Source: DASUAS01 sp963750045 | GTDB lineage: Bacteria > Actinomycetota > Acidimicrobiia > IMCC26256 > DASPTH01 | Length of the DNA: 64,000 nucleotides | Assembly: GCA_963750045.1 (NCBI GenBank) | Contig: CAVVPD010000004.1 | Span: 434,001-498,000, forward strand | Direction: 5' to 3' | Part shown: positions 7,972 to 17,078 of the stretch, piece after piece | How the letters are laid out: each line of letters opens with the position of its first letter | Position numbering within the stretch: the stretch's first letter is position 1 | Translations under genes and position numbers: made by a program | Notes under the pieces: generated by a model | The model's input: only the letters and a program-made list of their open reading frames with translations | What the model was told of the DNA's origin: nothing | Databases searched by the model: none

Positions 7972-8786
7972 AGCCCGCTCCCCTCTTCGCGCCCGCCGTA
8001 GAGGGCCTCGGCCCGGGTTGCCACCTCGTCGTCGGCGAGGCTGAGGAACCCGGTCGTCGAGATCACCGCCACGGTCGGGAAGATGCGACGCACGAGGTCG
8101 GGGCCGCCGGTGGCGGTGTCCTCGTCGGCGGCGGCGAACAGGGCCCGCAGAGCCAGGTCGACGGTGTCGTCGCGGCCCATGTCCTCGCGCCAGGTCGCCT
8201 TGATCCAGTTGCGGGCGTGCACGCCGCCGGAGCCGTTGGTCTGGAAGTCGGCCTCTTCGTACTTGCCGCCGGTGACGTCGTAGCTGAAGACCCGGCCGCG
8301 GTTGCGCCGGTGGTCGTAGCCGGCGAAGAGCGGAACCACCGCGAAGCCCTGCATCGCCGCAGGGAGGTTGGCGCGCACCATCTGGCCGAGCTGGTTGGCC
8401 TTGCCCTCGAGCGAGAGCGTCTCGCCCTCGATCTTCTCGTAGTGCTCGAGTTGGACCTGGAAGAGCTTGACCATCTCGACCGCGGGCCCGGCGGCGCCGG
8501 CGATGGCCACGCCGGAGAAGTCGTCGGCGGGGAACACCTTCTCGATGCGGCGGTTGGCGATCGTGTAGCCGGCGGTGGCCCGGCGGTCGCCGGCCATCAC
8601 CACGCCCTCGTCGAAGCGGATGGCGAGCACCGTCGTGCCGTGGGTGATCTCGGTCGACGGCGGGATCGCGGTGTGCTCGAGCGCGGCGCCCAGAAGGTCG
8701 TGGGGGGCGACCTGGCGGAGCAGGTCGACGAACGACGCCCCCGGATCGAGCCCGGGGCCGAACGTGGGAAGTGGGGAATCGGTCAC
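7968..8786 (-). CDS. prcB: 20S proteasome beta subunit
   Basis: Catalytic subunit of the proteasome. A 50-residue propeptide ends at THG, and cleavage exposes Thr51 (TTVLAIRFDEGVVMAGDRRA), the nucleophile; Asp17 and Lys33 equivalents are in GVVMAGD and NRRIEKVF. The mature chain is 222 residues. The GTG at 8786 has no ribosome site but a TAGGCT box 7 nt upstream, predicting a leaderless mRNA separate from pup. The 157-nt gap to the pup stop supports an internal promoter. Confidence 0.95.
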   Translation of the reverse strand: MTDSPLPTFGPGLDPGASFVDLLRQVAPHDLLGAALEHTAIPPSTEITHGTTVLAIRFDEGVVMAGDRRATAGYTIANRRIEKVFPADDFSGVAIAGAAGPAVEMVKLFQVQLEHYEKIEGETLSLEGKANQLGQMVRANLPAAMQGFAVVPLFAGYDHRRNRGRVFSYDVTGGKYEEADFQTNGSGGVHARNWIKATWREDMGRDDTVDLALRALFAAADEDTATGGPDLVRRIFPTVAVISTTGFLSLADDEVATRAEALYGGREEGSGL

Positions 8787-8793
8787 ACGGGCG

Positions 8794-8799
8794 AGCCTA
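8794..8799 (-). promoter_or_regulatory. Predicted -10 box of leaderless prcBA mRNA
   Basis: TAGGCT lies 7 nt before the prcB GTG and within TATAGGCT. It would transcribe prcB-prcA independently of dop-pup. Confidence 0.6.
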
Positions 8800-8943
8800 T
8801 ACGGGGCACTCGGCGCAACCCCTCAGCCCGTGCTCGGGCGGCATCGACGAGTTCGATGATCTGCGCGTCGCGGGATTCGCCTCTTCACGAAGCGAGCCTA
8901 CGAAGGGGGTGTGACGCTCATCCGGAGTGCGTCCGAATCGAGG

Positions 8944-9138
8944 TCACTCACCCCCTTTCTGCACGTACGACTTCACGAACTCCTCGGCGTTGGACTCGAG
9001 GACGGAGTCGATCTCGTCCAGGAGGTCGTCGAGCTCTTCCTTCAGCTCCTCGCCCTGCTTGGCGGGCGCGGCGACCTCGGCCGTCTCCTCGACGCGTTCC
9101 TTGGGTGTCGGCTTCTGCTTGCGCTCACGCTCGGGCAT
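8944..9138 (-). CDS. pup: Prokaryotic ubiquitin-like protein Pup
   Basis: A 64-residue intrinsically disordered tag. The N-terminal part is Lys/Glu-rich, the middle carries the helix that docks on the ARC/Mpa coiled coil (KEELDDLLDEIDSVLE), and the end is AEEFVKSYVQKGGE. Because the last residue is glutamate rather than glutamine, Pup needs no deamidation before ligation by PafA, so Dop here would serve mainly as depupylase. AGGAG lies 9 nt before the ATG. It follows dop by 18 nt. Confidence 0.97.
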   Translation of the reverse strand: MPERERKQKPTPKERVEETAEVAAPAKQGEELKEELDDLLDEIDSVLESNAEEFVKSYVQKGGE

Positions 9139-9156
9139 GGTGGTTGCTCCTCGTGT

Positions 9157-10644
9157 TCATCCCTGGAGCCGTTCGACCAGCTCGGCGGGGGTACCGACCT
9201 GGCTGAACAACGGCTCCACGTGCGCTTTCGTTCCCCGCAATGGCTCCATCATCGGTATCCGCCGCAACGGGTCCGAGCCTACGTCGAGGATCACGCTGTC
9301 CCAGTTCGCCGCGACGACGGAGTCGGGCCAGCGGGCGAGGCACTCGCCCCGGAAGTAGGCCCGGGTCGTCGCCGGCGGGACGGTCATCGCGTCGTGCACC
9401 GCTTCCTCGGAGACCATGCGCTCGACCTTGCCCGCCCGCACGAGGCGCTCGTAGAGCGAGCGGTCGGGCCGGACGTCGCTGTACTGGAGGTCGAGCAACG
9501 ACAGCTTGGGGTCGGACCAGTCGAGGCCGTCACGGTCCATGTAGGCCCGGAAGAGCGACAGCTTGGTGACCCAGTCGAGCTGGCCGTCGAGCAGCATCGG
9601 GTCGCGCTCGAGGGCGCCGAGCACGGACTCCCAGCGGGCGAGCACCCCGCCGCCGACGTCCTCGCCGCCGCACGCGTCGAGGCCGGTCTCGTCGGCGTAC
9701 TTCTGCGCGAGGCGCAGGAACTCCCATTGCAGCTCGAGCGCGGTGACGCTCCCACCGTCGAGCAGCTCGACGGTGGCGCGGCACCCGGGATCGTGCGACA
9801 CCGTGCGCATCGCGTTGACCGGCCCGACGATCGACAGGTCCTTCGCGATGAAGCCGTCTTCGATCATCGCCAGCACGATGGCGGTGGTTCCCACCTTCAG
9901 GAACGTCGCAACCTCGCACAGGTTGGCGTCGCCCGCGATCACGTGCAGGCGCCGGTACCGCTGCGGATCGGCGTGGGGCTCGTCGCGGGTGTTGACGATG
10001 GGACGCTTGAGCGTGGTCTCGAGCCCGACCTCCTCCTCGAAGAAGTCGGCGCGCTGGCTGAGCTGGTAGTCGACCGCGGCTGCGCCGTTCTCGGACCCGA
10101 CCTTGCCCGCACCGGTGAACACCTGGCGGCTCACGAACCACGGCAGCAGGTTGCGCACGAGCTGCGCGAACGGCAACGCGCGATCGACGAGGTAGTTCTC
10201 GTGCGTGCCGTAGGAGTTGCCCTTGCCGTCGGAGTTGTTCTTGTAGACGACGATCTCCTGGCCGGGCTCCACCAGGTGGCGCGCCGCGAGCATCGACCGG
10301 GCGAGGATGCGCTCCCCCGCCTTGTCGGCACAGACCAGCTCGAGCGCGTCCGAGCACTCGGGGGTGGAGTACTCGGGGTGCGCGTGGTCCACGTAGTACC
10401 GCGCCCCGTTGGTGAGCACCGTGTTCACGAGGTGGGTCTCGATCTCGGGTGGCAGGGCGCCGTCGCGGGCGAAGCCCCGGGCATCACGCCCGGGCGATTC
10501 GTCCTCGAAGTCCCAGCCCACCTTGTGGTGCTCGACGTAGCCGTTGATGAGCATCGACGACGCGAGCACGGGGTTGGGATCGGCCGCGCCGCGCAGCGTC
10601 ACGCCGTACTCCGTCTCGATCCCGCACACCTTCGGGATGGCCAC
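9157..10644 (-). CDS. dop: Depupylase Dop
   Basis: A 495-residue paralogue of PafA that removes Pup from targets. GIETEYGVTLRG starts the ATP fold, YYVDHAHPEYSTPEC carries the catalytic aspartate, and GWDFEDESPGRDARG after residue 43 is the Dop-loop, absent from PafA, which separates the two. VYKNNSDGKGNSYGTHENYL and IAGDANLCEV are shared family blocks. GTG 10644 has a TAGGCT box 6 nt upstream and no ribosome site. The gene forms an operon with pup. Since Pup ends in Glu, deamidase activity would be redundant. Confidence 0.96.
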   Translation of the reverse strand: MAIPKVCGIETEYGVTLRGAADPNPVLASSMLINGYVEHHKVGWDFEDESPGRDARGFARDGALPPEIETHLVNTVLTNGARYYVDHAHPEYSTPECSDALELVCADKAGERILARSMLAARHLVEPGQEIVVYKNNSDGKGNSYGTHENYLVDRALPFAQLVRNLLPWFVSRQVFTGAGKVGSENGAAAVDYQLSQRADFFEEEVGLETTLKRPIVNTRDEPHADPQRYRRLHVIAGDANLCEVATFLKVGTTAIVLAMIEDGFIAKDLSIVGPVNAMRTVSHDPGCRATVELLDGGSVTALELQWEFLRLAQKYADETGLDACGGEDVGGGVLARWESVLGALERDPMLLDGQLDWVTKLSLFRAYMDRDGLDWSDPKLSLLDLQYSDVRPDRSLYERLVRAGKVERMVSEEAVHDAMTVPPATTRAYFRGECLARWPDSVVAANWDSVILDVGSDPLRRIPMMEPLRGTKAHVEPLFSQVGTPAELVERLQG

Positions 10645-10650
10645 GGGATC

Positions 10651-10656
10651 AGCCTA
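10651..10656 (-). promoter_or_regulatory. Predicted -10 box of leaderless dop-pup mRNA
   Basis: TAGGCT followed by 6 nt and GTG. Same hexamer and nearly the same spacing as at prcB. Confidence 0.65.
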
Positions 10657-10721
10657 GTTGGGGGCCGCGGCCCTCCTGCTCCACGAATCCGGCCATGAAC
10701 GGTGCGGGCCGGCCGTGTCGG

Positions 10722-10727
10722 TACGAT
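10722..10727 (+). promoter_or_regulatory. Predicted -10 box, leaderless start at 10735
   Basis: TACGAT, then 7 nt, then GTG 10735 in frame with the FUSC gene. This decides the start over in-frame codons further upstream. Confidence 0.55.
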
Positions 10728-10734
10728 CCCCACG

Positions 10735-12855
10735 GTGGGACCGGCGGCGTCGCGGGCGCGAGCGGTGTTCGTGGACCCGAATCACGTCAACCTCCGCAAG
10801 GCGGCGCGCGCGGCCATCGTCGTGACCGCGGTGTTCGCCGCGGTCACGACCTGGGGCGACGATCCGGCGGCGCTGTTCGCGGCGTTCGGCTCGATCGCGG
10901 CGTTGGTGTTCGCCGACTTCGCGGGCCCGCTCGACGCGCGTCTGCGCGCCTACGCCGTGCTCCTCGTGGGCGGCGGGGTCCTGGTCGCGTTCGGGTCCGT
11001 GCTCGCCGACCACACCGCGCTGGCGGTCGGGGCGATGCTCGTGGTCGGCTTCGGGGTGACGTTCTCGGGCGCGCTCGGCGGGTACTACGCCGCCGGCGCC
11101 ACCGCGTTGACCCTCGGGTTCGTGCTCTCGGTGATGTCGCCCGACGTCGACGCGAGCCTCCTGTCGCCGCGAGCTCGGCTGGTTCCTCGGCGTCGGGTGC
11201 TCTGCGGTCGCGGCCGTCACGCTCTGGCCGGTGCACCAGCGCCATCGGGTGCGGGCCGCCAGCGCCACGGCGCTCGACGCCTTCGCCGCCGCGTTGACCG
11301 CACCGGTCGCGACCCGGGACCTCGCGTCGGTGCAGCGTGCGGTGGATGCGCTCGAAGCGCGCACCGGAATCGTCTACCGGCCCGCCGGGAGCATGGCGCG
11401 CGACCGGGCGCTCGTCGCCCTCGTCGTCTCGGTGCGGCGGATCCCGCGCCTCCTCGACCTGCTCGACCACGCCGAGCGGTCGGCCGCGGCCGACACGCTC
11501 CCCGAGTACGCGCGTCTCGCCGAGCGTACGGCGGCGGCCGTCGCGGCATCGGCGCGGCTGCTCGGGGGCGATGACGCCACGGCGGTCGACCTCGACGCGG
11601 TCGTGCAGGCCCGGGCGGACCACACCGTGGCGCTCGAGCGCTGGGCAGCCGACGAGCTGGGCCGGGCCGGCGCCGAGCACGTCGTCGCGCGCTTCGACGC
11701 CGCCTTCCCGCTCCGCCGGGCATCGCTGCTCGCGCTCGAGCTCGCGAACCGGGCGGCCGAAGCGACCGGCGGCACCGTCGTCGCATCGGACCCGATGGGG
11801 ATCCCCGACGTGGCCCACCCCGACCGTTCCTCGTGGGCCGTGCTCCGTGGTCACCTGAACGCGAGGTCCGTGCGGTTCCGCACGGCATGCCGAGCGGGGA
11901 TCGGGCTGGCCGCGGCGGTGCTGGTCGCCAAGGGCATGTCGGTCGACCACACGTTCTGGGTCGTGCTCGGCACCCTCTCGGTCCTGCGGTCGAACACGCT
12001 CGGCACGGGCGCGACGGCGCTGCAGGCCCTGCTCGGCGCCTTCGTCGGGTTCGGCGTGGCGAGCGCGGTGATGCTCACCGTGGGGAGCGACCGAGCGCGT
12101 CCTCTGGGCGCTCCTGCCGATCGTCGTGTTCAGCTGCCGCGTTCACGCCCGGCACGGTGAACTTCGTCGTCGGGCAGGCGTCGTTCACCGTCTTCGTGGT
12201 GGTGCTCTTCAACCTGCTCGACCCGATCGGATGGCGCACCGGCCTCGTGCGGGTGCAGGACATCGCCATCGGCGCGGGGATCAGCGTCGTCGTCGGGGCG
12301 CTGGTCTGGCCCCGGGGCGCGAGCGGTGTGGCCCGCGCCGCGTTCGAGGACCTGCAACGGGCCGCTCGCCGCGACTTCGAGGTCGCGCTCCGGGTGACGC
12401 TGGCCGGTGAGGCTCCGGACGACGCCGCCGCCACCCAGGTCGCGGTCGCCCAGGCGCGCAGTCGCGCGGTGGCGGCGCTGGAGGACCTCGCGGTCGAGCA
12501 CGGCGGCGGTCTCGTGGACCGCCGATCGTGGGACGGCCGCCTGGCGCGGGCCACGGTGCTGCGGATCGCAGCCGACGGCGTGCTCCGGACCGGCGCGCAG
12601 CACGCCCTCGACACGACCGGCTGCGGTGCGACCCGTCGCGCGCTGGAGCGAGACGGGGCATCGGTGATGGCCGCGACCGAGCATGAGGAGTCGCGCCGCG
12701 GCGCGACGACGTCCGAGGCTCGCGCCACCCTCGCCCCGTGTCTCAGCACGCACGCGGGCGACGGACTCGAACGCGTGCTCGGCCTGGTGTGGGTCCACGA
12801 GTGGATCACGCTCGTGGACGAGGTGACGACGGCTACAGGTACTGTCCCGTCGTGA
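10735..12855 (+). CDS. FUSC-family aromatic-acid-exporter-like membrane protein (three frame breaks)
   Basis: The product is about 700 residues when the frames are joined. An N-terminal group of membrane helices (AAIVVTAVFAAVTTW to LGFVLSVM) is followed by a large soluble part. A second membrane group carries the FUSC-type VDHTFWVVLGTLSVLRSN segment, and there is a soluble tail. FUSC proteins export aromatic acids or fusaric-acid-like compounds. One extra base near 11170, 12092 and 12132 breaks the frame; protein similarity resumes immediately each time, so sequence error is likelier than decay. It is convergent with the ARC gene, overlapping its end by 23 nt, and separates ARC from dop. Confidence 0.75.
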
Positions 12856-14587
12856 CGCGTTCGATCTGACGCCCGCCGTGGGGTTCCTCGCCCTCGGCGA
12901 GGATCGTGCGCACGAAGACGATGCGCTCGCCCTTCTTTCCGGAGATCTTGGCCCAGTCGTCGGGGTTCGTGGTGTTCGGCAGGTCCTCGTGCTCGCGGAA
13001 TTCCTGACGGATGGAGTCGAGGAGGTCTTGCGTGCCGATGCCCTTGTCGCCGTTCTCGATCTGTCGCTTGATCGAAAGCTTCTTGGCGCGGCGCACGATG
13101 TTCTCGATCATCGCGCCCGAGGAGAAGTCCTTGAAGTAGAGGATCTCCTTGTCGGCGTTCTGGTACGTGACCTCGAGGAACCGGTTGGTGTCGTCGACCG
13201 CGTACATGCGGTCGACCGCGGCAGAGATCATCCCCTCGACGGCCTTCTCGGGCCCGCCGAACTTGCTCGTCTCGGCGTCACCGATGGGGAGGTTGGTGGT
13301 GAGGTACTGGCGGAAGATCTTCGCCGCGCTCTCCTCGTCGGGACGCTCGATCTTGATCTTCACGTCGAGGCGGCCCGGGCGCAGGATGGCGGGGTCGATG
13401 AGGTCTTCGCGATTCGACGCGCCGATCACGATCACGTTCTTCAGGCTCTCGACACCGTCGATCTCGGCGAGGAGCTGCGGCACGATCGTGCTCTCGATGT
13501 CGGAGGAGATCCCGGTGCCGCGGGTGCGGAAGAGGGAGTCCATCTCGTCGAAGAACACGATGACCGGGTAGCCCTCCTCCGACTTCTCCCGGGCCCGCTG
13601 GAAGATCAGCCGGATCTGGCGCTCGGTCTCCCCCACGTACTTGTTGAGGAGCTCGGGGCCCTTGATGTTGAGGAAGAAGGACCGCGCGCCGGTGTTGCCC
13701 GTCTTCTCGCTGACCCGCTGGGCGAGCGAGTTCGCCACCGCCTTGGCGATGAGCGTCTTGCCGCAGCCGGGGGGCCCGTAGAGGAGGATGCCCTTGGGCG
13801 GTTGCAGCTCGTGCTCGTGGAACAGCTCGGCGTGGAGATACGGCAGCTCGACCGCGTCCTTGATCTGCTCGATCTGCTCGTCGAGACCGCCGACGTCGTC
13901 GTAGGTGATGTCGGGGACCTCCTCGAGCACCAGCTCCTCGACCTCCGGGCGCGGGATGCGCTCCACGAGGAGGCCGGAACGACCGTCCATGAGGAGGTGG
14001 TCGCCGGCGCGCAGCTTCTCGCCGAGCAGGGGGGCGGCCAGCTCGCAGACGCGCTCCTCGTCGGCCCGGCCGACGATCAGGGCGCGGTCCTTGCCCTCGA
14101 GGAGCTCCTTGAGGACCACGACCTCGCCCGAGACGTCGGCGGACCGGGCCAGCACCACGTTGAGCGACTCGTTGAGCGCGACCTCCTGGCCGCGGCTCAT
14201 GGTGTCGACGTCGACCTCGGGGTGCACCGAGACCCGCATCTTGCGGCCGGCGGTGAAGATGTCGACGGTGCCGTCGTCGTTGGTGCCCAGGAAGGTGCCG
14301 TACGCCGACGGCGGCATGGTCAGCTTCTCGACCTCCTCGCGCAGCGCGGCGATGTGCTCGCGGGCTTCGCGGAGGGTGGCGGAGAGCCGTTCGTTCTGCG
14401 AGACCGCCTGCTGCAGCTGGCCCTTGGTCTCGAGGATCTTCTCCTCGAGGGTGCGCACCCGCTTCGGGGCGTCCTGGAGGCGGCGCCGGAGGACGACGAC
14501 CTCCTCCTCCAGACCCTTGAGCTGTCCCTGGAGGTCGCCCACCTGGCGTTCGTACTCGGCCAGACGACGGTCGTGCTCGGAAGCCAT
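12833..14587 (-). CDS. arc: Proteasome-associated AAA ATPase ARC/Mpa
   Basis: Hexameric unfoldase that recognises Pup and threads targets into the 20S core. The 584-residue protein has an N-terminal coiled coil (residues about 5-95), two OB domains and one AAA module. The module carries Walker A GPPGCGKT, Walker B VIVFFDEMD and the second-region arginines ASNREDLIDPAILRPGRLD. The C-terminus ends GQYL, the penultimate-tyrosine motif that docks into the alpha ring. GGGAGGTGA 5 nt before ATG gives a strong ribosome site, unlike the leaderless dop, prcB and pafA. Confidence 0.96.
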   Translation of the reverse strand: MASEHDRRLAEYERQVGDLQGQLKGLEEEVVVLRRRLQDAPKRVRTLEEKILETKGQLQQAVSQNERLSATLREAREHIAALREEVEKLTMPPSAYGTFLGTNDDGTVDIFTAGRKMRVSVHPEVDVDTMSRGQEVALNESLNVVLARSADVSGEVVVLKELLEGKDRALIVGRADEERVCELAAPLLGEKLRAGDHLLMDGRSGLLVERIPRPEVEELVLEEVPDITYDDVGGLDEQIEQIKDAVELPYLHAELFHEHELQPPKGILLYGPPGCGKTLIAKAVANSLAQRVSEKTGNTGARSFFLNIKGPELLNKYVGETERQIRLIFQRAREKSEEGYPVIVFFDEMDSLFRTRGTGISSDIESTIVPQLLAEIDGVESLKNVIVIGASNREDLIDPAILRPGRLDVKIKIERPDEESAAKIFRQYLTTNLPIGDAETSKFGGPEKAVEGMISAAVDRMYAVDDTNRFLEVTYQNADKEILYFKDFSSGAMIENIVRRAKKLSIKRQIENGDKGIGTQDLLDSIRQEFREHEDLPNTTNPDDWAKISGKKGERIVFVRTILAEGEEPHGGRQIERVTTGQYL

Positions 14588-14763
14588 GGGTTCACCTCCC
14601 GGTGAGAGGAGTCGGTGTCAGGCGTCGGACACTACACCGGGGCTTGCCGACGATCGCGGCAGATTCGTGGACCGGGCCGTCTCGAATCGGCCGCCCGGCG
14701 TCCTCTCGTCGCCGGGTTGGACGGCACGGGCCAAGGCGGCCGGAGAATTTCCACCGGCTTGGC

Positions 14764-14792
14764 TTGAGAAATAGGTTCGCCGGAACTAGTGT
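14764..14792 (+). promoter_or_regulatory. Predicted promoter of the ferredoxin gene
   Basis: TTGAGA at 14764-14769 and TAGTGT at 14787-14792 are 17 nt apart, ideal for a housekeeping sigma factor. The predicted start near 14799 leaves a leader with the GGAAGGA site. The rest of the 259-nt divergent gap toward arc shows nothing else I can support. Confidence 0.55.
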
Positions 14793-14846
14793 GGTGTGCA
14801 TCGGCGCTGCACGTCGCGGCGCCCGGTCGGAAGGAACCACTCGACG

Positions 14847-15083
14847 ATGAAGGTCTGGATCGACCAAGACCTGTGCACCGGCGACGGCCTCTGCGAAGAG
14901 ATCGCGCCCTCGGTGTTCACCCTTCTCGACGACGGTCTCGCGTACGTCAAGGAAGGCGACAAGGTCTTCAGCGACCCGGGTGGTGCCGACGGTCTCGCCA
15001 ACGTGCCGGCGGGCATGGAAGAGGCGACCATCGAGTCCGCCGAAGAGTGCCCGGGCGAGTGCATCTTCATCGAGGTCGACTGA
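14847..15083 (+). CDS. Single-cluster ferredoxin ([3Fe-4S] or Asp-ligated [4Fe-4S])
   Basis: A 78-residue acidic electron carrier. Cluster ligands lie in LCTGDGLC and EECPGEC. The second position of the usual CxxCxxC is Asp (CTGDGLC), which in this class gives a [3Fe-4S] or aspartate-ligated cluster, as in the small ferredoxins that feed actinobacterial cytochromes P450. ATG 14847 is chosen because GGAAGGA lies 11 nt upstream and the fold begins there (MKVWIDQDLC). No P450 or reductase gene is in the window, so the partner is unknown. Confidence 0.9.
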   Translation: MKVWIDQDLCTGDGLCEEIAPSVFTLLDDGLAYVKEGDKVFSDPGGADGLANVPAGMEEATIESAEECPGECIFIEVD

Positions 15084-15114
15084 CCCTCGCGGGCGCCCTC
15101 CGCGTGCGGCAGCA

Positions 15115-16297
15115 CTATTCCGAGAGGCACTCCCCCGTGCCCGGCGCGGCCGGCGCCCTTCCCTCGACCACCGGTTCGAGCACCGCGTCGAGCTCGGTGC
15201 GGGTGAGCGCGTAGGCCGTGGTCTGGCGGCTGATGTCGTAGGCGAACATCACCCCGACGACCCGGCCTTCGGTGTCGACCACCGGGCCTCCGGAGTCGCC
15301 CGGTGCGGTGACCGCGGCGAGCACGAACACCTCGCGTTCGGTCGGCGCGGTCCGCGAGATGTTGGTGCCCCGAGCCAGGATCTGCTCGGCGATGCGTGCC
15401 GGAGCCTGGCGCAGCGCGCCGCCCCCGGGATGCCCGAACAGCGCGCCGCGGTCGTCGACGTGGCCGTCGCCCTCGGTGAGGGGCGGGAGGTCCAGGCCGG
15501 GTACCCGGAGCACCGCGAGGTCGCGGTCCGGGTCGAACGCGACCACGCTGGTGTCGAGCCGGCGACCGTCGGACGTCTCGATCCGCGTGCGGTTCTCGCC
15601 CGCGACCACGTGCGCGTTGGTGACCACCAGCCCGTCGGCGGCGACGAAGCCGCTGCCTTCCTGGATCCGATCGCACGCCTGGCCTTCCACCTTCACCGTC
15701 GAGGCGGCGACGCGTGCCGCGGCAGCCGCGGGGATGCCGTTGGCGGGTGGGTCACCCGCGTCGGGCGACGACAAGGTGTCGAACACCTCGGGGAACGACT
15801 GGTCGCCCACCAGCCGCCCGAGGGTCTCGGCCTCGGACGGCGGCTCCGGGGCGACGCGGTCGATGAAGCGGGCGACCGCGCTGTCGCGCACGGCGCGGGC
15901 CGTCCACCCGGGGGAACCTGCCAGCGCGGGGATCAACAGCCACATGATCATCAGCACGCCGCCGACGCCGACCAACGCGGCCCGCGATGCGGTCACCCCG
16001 CTTGAGCCCCGACCCGGCGCGGCGGCCCAGGCGTGCGTGCGCGGCGTTGCCGATCGTGTAGCCGACGGCCTGCGCGACGGTGGCGACGAGCACCACGAAC
16101 CCGAGCGAGACCAGGAGCCGGGTACGCGGTGGTGAGCCGCGGAGCGCGTCGGCGACGTCGGGCACGAAGACCACCGCGAGGACCAGCCCCACCGCGAGGC
16201 CGCCCCACGACGTGACCCGGCGCACGAACCCCATGCGGTAGCCGACCCAGCCGGCGCCCGCGGCGACGGCGATGACGACGAGGTCGAGGAAGTTCAC
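15115..16297 (-). CDS. MarP-like membrane serine protease (one frame break)
   Basis: The N-terminal part is a four-helix CvpA-type membrane domain (FLDLVVIAVAAGAGWVGYRMG onward). It is followed by a periplasmic trypsin-like domain with His in VVTNAHVVAG, Asp in DPDRDLAVLRV and Ser in APGDSGGPVV. MarP of mycobacteria has this order and is needed for acid resistance and peptidoglycan remodelling. One extra base near 15981 separates the membrane part from the protease part; DRIAG joins smoothly to ALVGVGGVLM when it is removed. GTG 16297 overlaps the stop of the methyltransferase gene by GTGA. Confidence 0.85.
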
Positions 16298-17076
16298 GCC
16301 CCCGGCGCGAGCAGCCGCGCGTGGGTCAGGAACCCGGTGTGGGCGACCATGCGGTGGTCGGGGCGCACCGACTGGCCGTCGACGTGCCACGTGCGCTGGA
16401 GCACCTCGAGCGACTCGATCATCCCGAACGCCGAGCCCGCGAGCTCCTCCTGCAGGCGCGCGACCTGACCGATGGTCGGCAGGTACGCGAGCAGGATGCC
16501 GCCCGGATGCAGCGCGGTCTCGGCGTGCTTGACCACCCGCCACGGCTCGGGGAGGTCGAGGAGGATGCGGTCGAGGTCGTCGAGGCCGATGCCGTCGTAG
16601 ACGTCGCGGACCTCTACGTCCAGGGGGACGTCCTCGCCGAGGAAGCCCTCGACGTTGGTGCGGGCGCGCCGGGCGAAGTCGTCGCGGATCTCGTAGCCGG
16701 TGACGTGCCCGGTGCTGCCGACCGCACGCAACAGGGCGAGCGTGAGCGCGCCGGACCCGACCCCCGACTCGAGGACACGAGCCCCGGGGAAGATGTCGGC
16801 GAGGATCAGGATCGGGCCGAGGTCCTTCGGGTAGATCACCTGCGCGCCGCGCGGCATCTCGAGCACGTATTCGGCCAGGGTCGGGCGCACGGCGACGAGC
16901 CGCGCGTTCTTGGTGGTGCGCACGGTGACCCCGTCGGGCTCACCGATGATCTCGCCGTGGGCCAGCACGCCCGCGTGGGTGTGGAACTCGCCCCCCTCGG
17001 CCAGCGTGATCAGGTGCCGACGGCGTTTGGCGTCGACGAGGAGCACGCGGTCACCGGCGGCGAAGACGCGGGCCAC
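16294..17076 (-). CDS. trmI: tRNA (adenine-58-N1)-methyltransferase TrmI
   Basis: A 260-residue SAM-dependent enzyme that makes m1A58 in the T loop of tRNAs. The N-terminal small beta domain is followed by the Rossmann fold with ARVLESGVGSGALTLALLRAVG (SAM loop) and the catalytic-region motif LLDLPEPW. GTG 17076 lies 2 nt after the stop of the thiolase gene and its end overlaps the MarP-like start, so the four genes from 18241 down to 15115 look like one operon. The context with a tRNA T-loop thiolase is functionally coherent, since both act on the same arm of tRNA. Confidence 0.92.
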   Translation of the reverse strand: MARVFAAGDRVLLVDAKRRRHLITLAEGGEFHTHAGVLAHGEIIGEPDGVTVRTTKNARLVAVRPTLAEYVLEMPRGAQVIYPKDLGPILILADIFPGARVLESGVGSGALTLALLRAVGSTGHVTGYEIRDDFARRARTNVEGFLGEDVPLDVEVRDVYDGIGLDDLDRILLDLPEPWRVVKHAETALHPGGILLAYLPTIGQVARLQEELAGSAFGMIESLEVLQRTWHVDGQSVRPDHRMVAHTGFLTHARLLAPGA

Positions 17077-17078
17077 GG

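Noticed and set aside
8217..10698. Long plus-strand frames opposite prcB, pup and dop
   Set aside because: Antisense to well-identified proteasome genes, with no family motif.
12878..14605. 575-codon plus-strand frame opposite arc
   Set aside because: Mirror of the ARC coding sequence; Leu/Val/Asp-rich string without domains.
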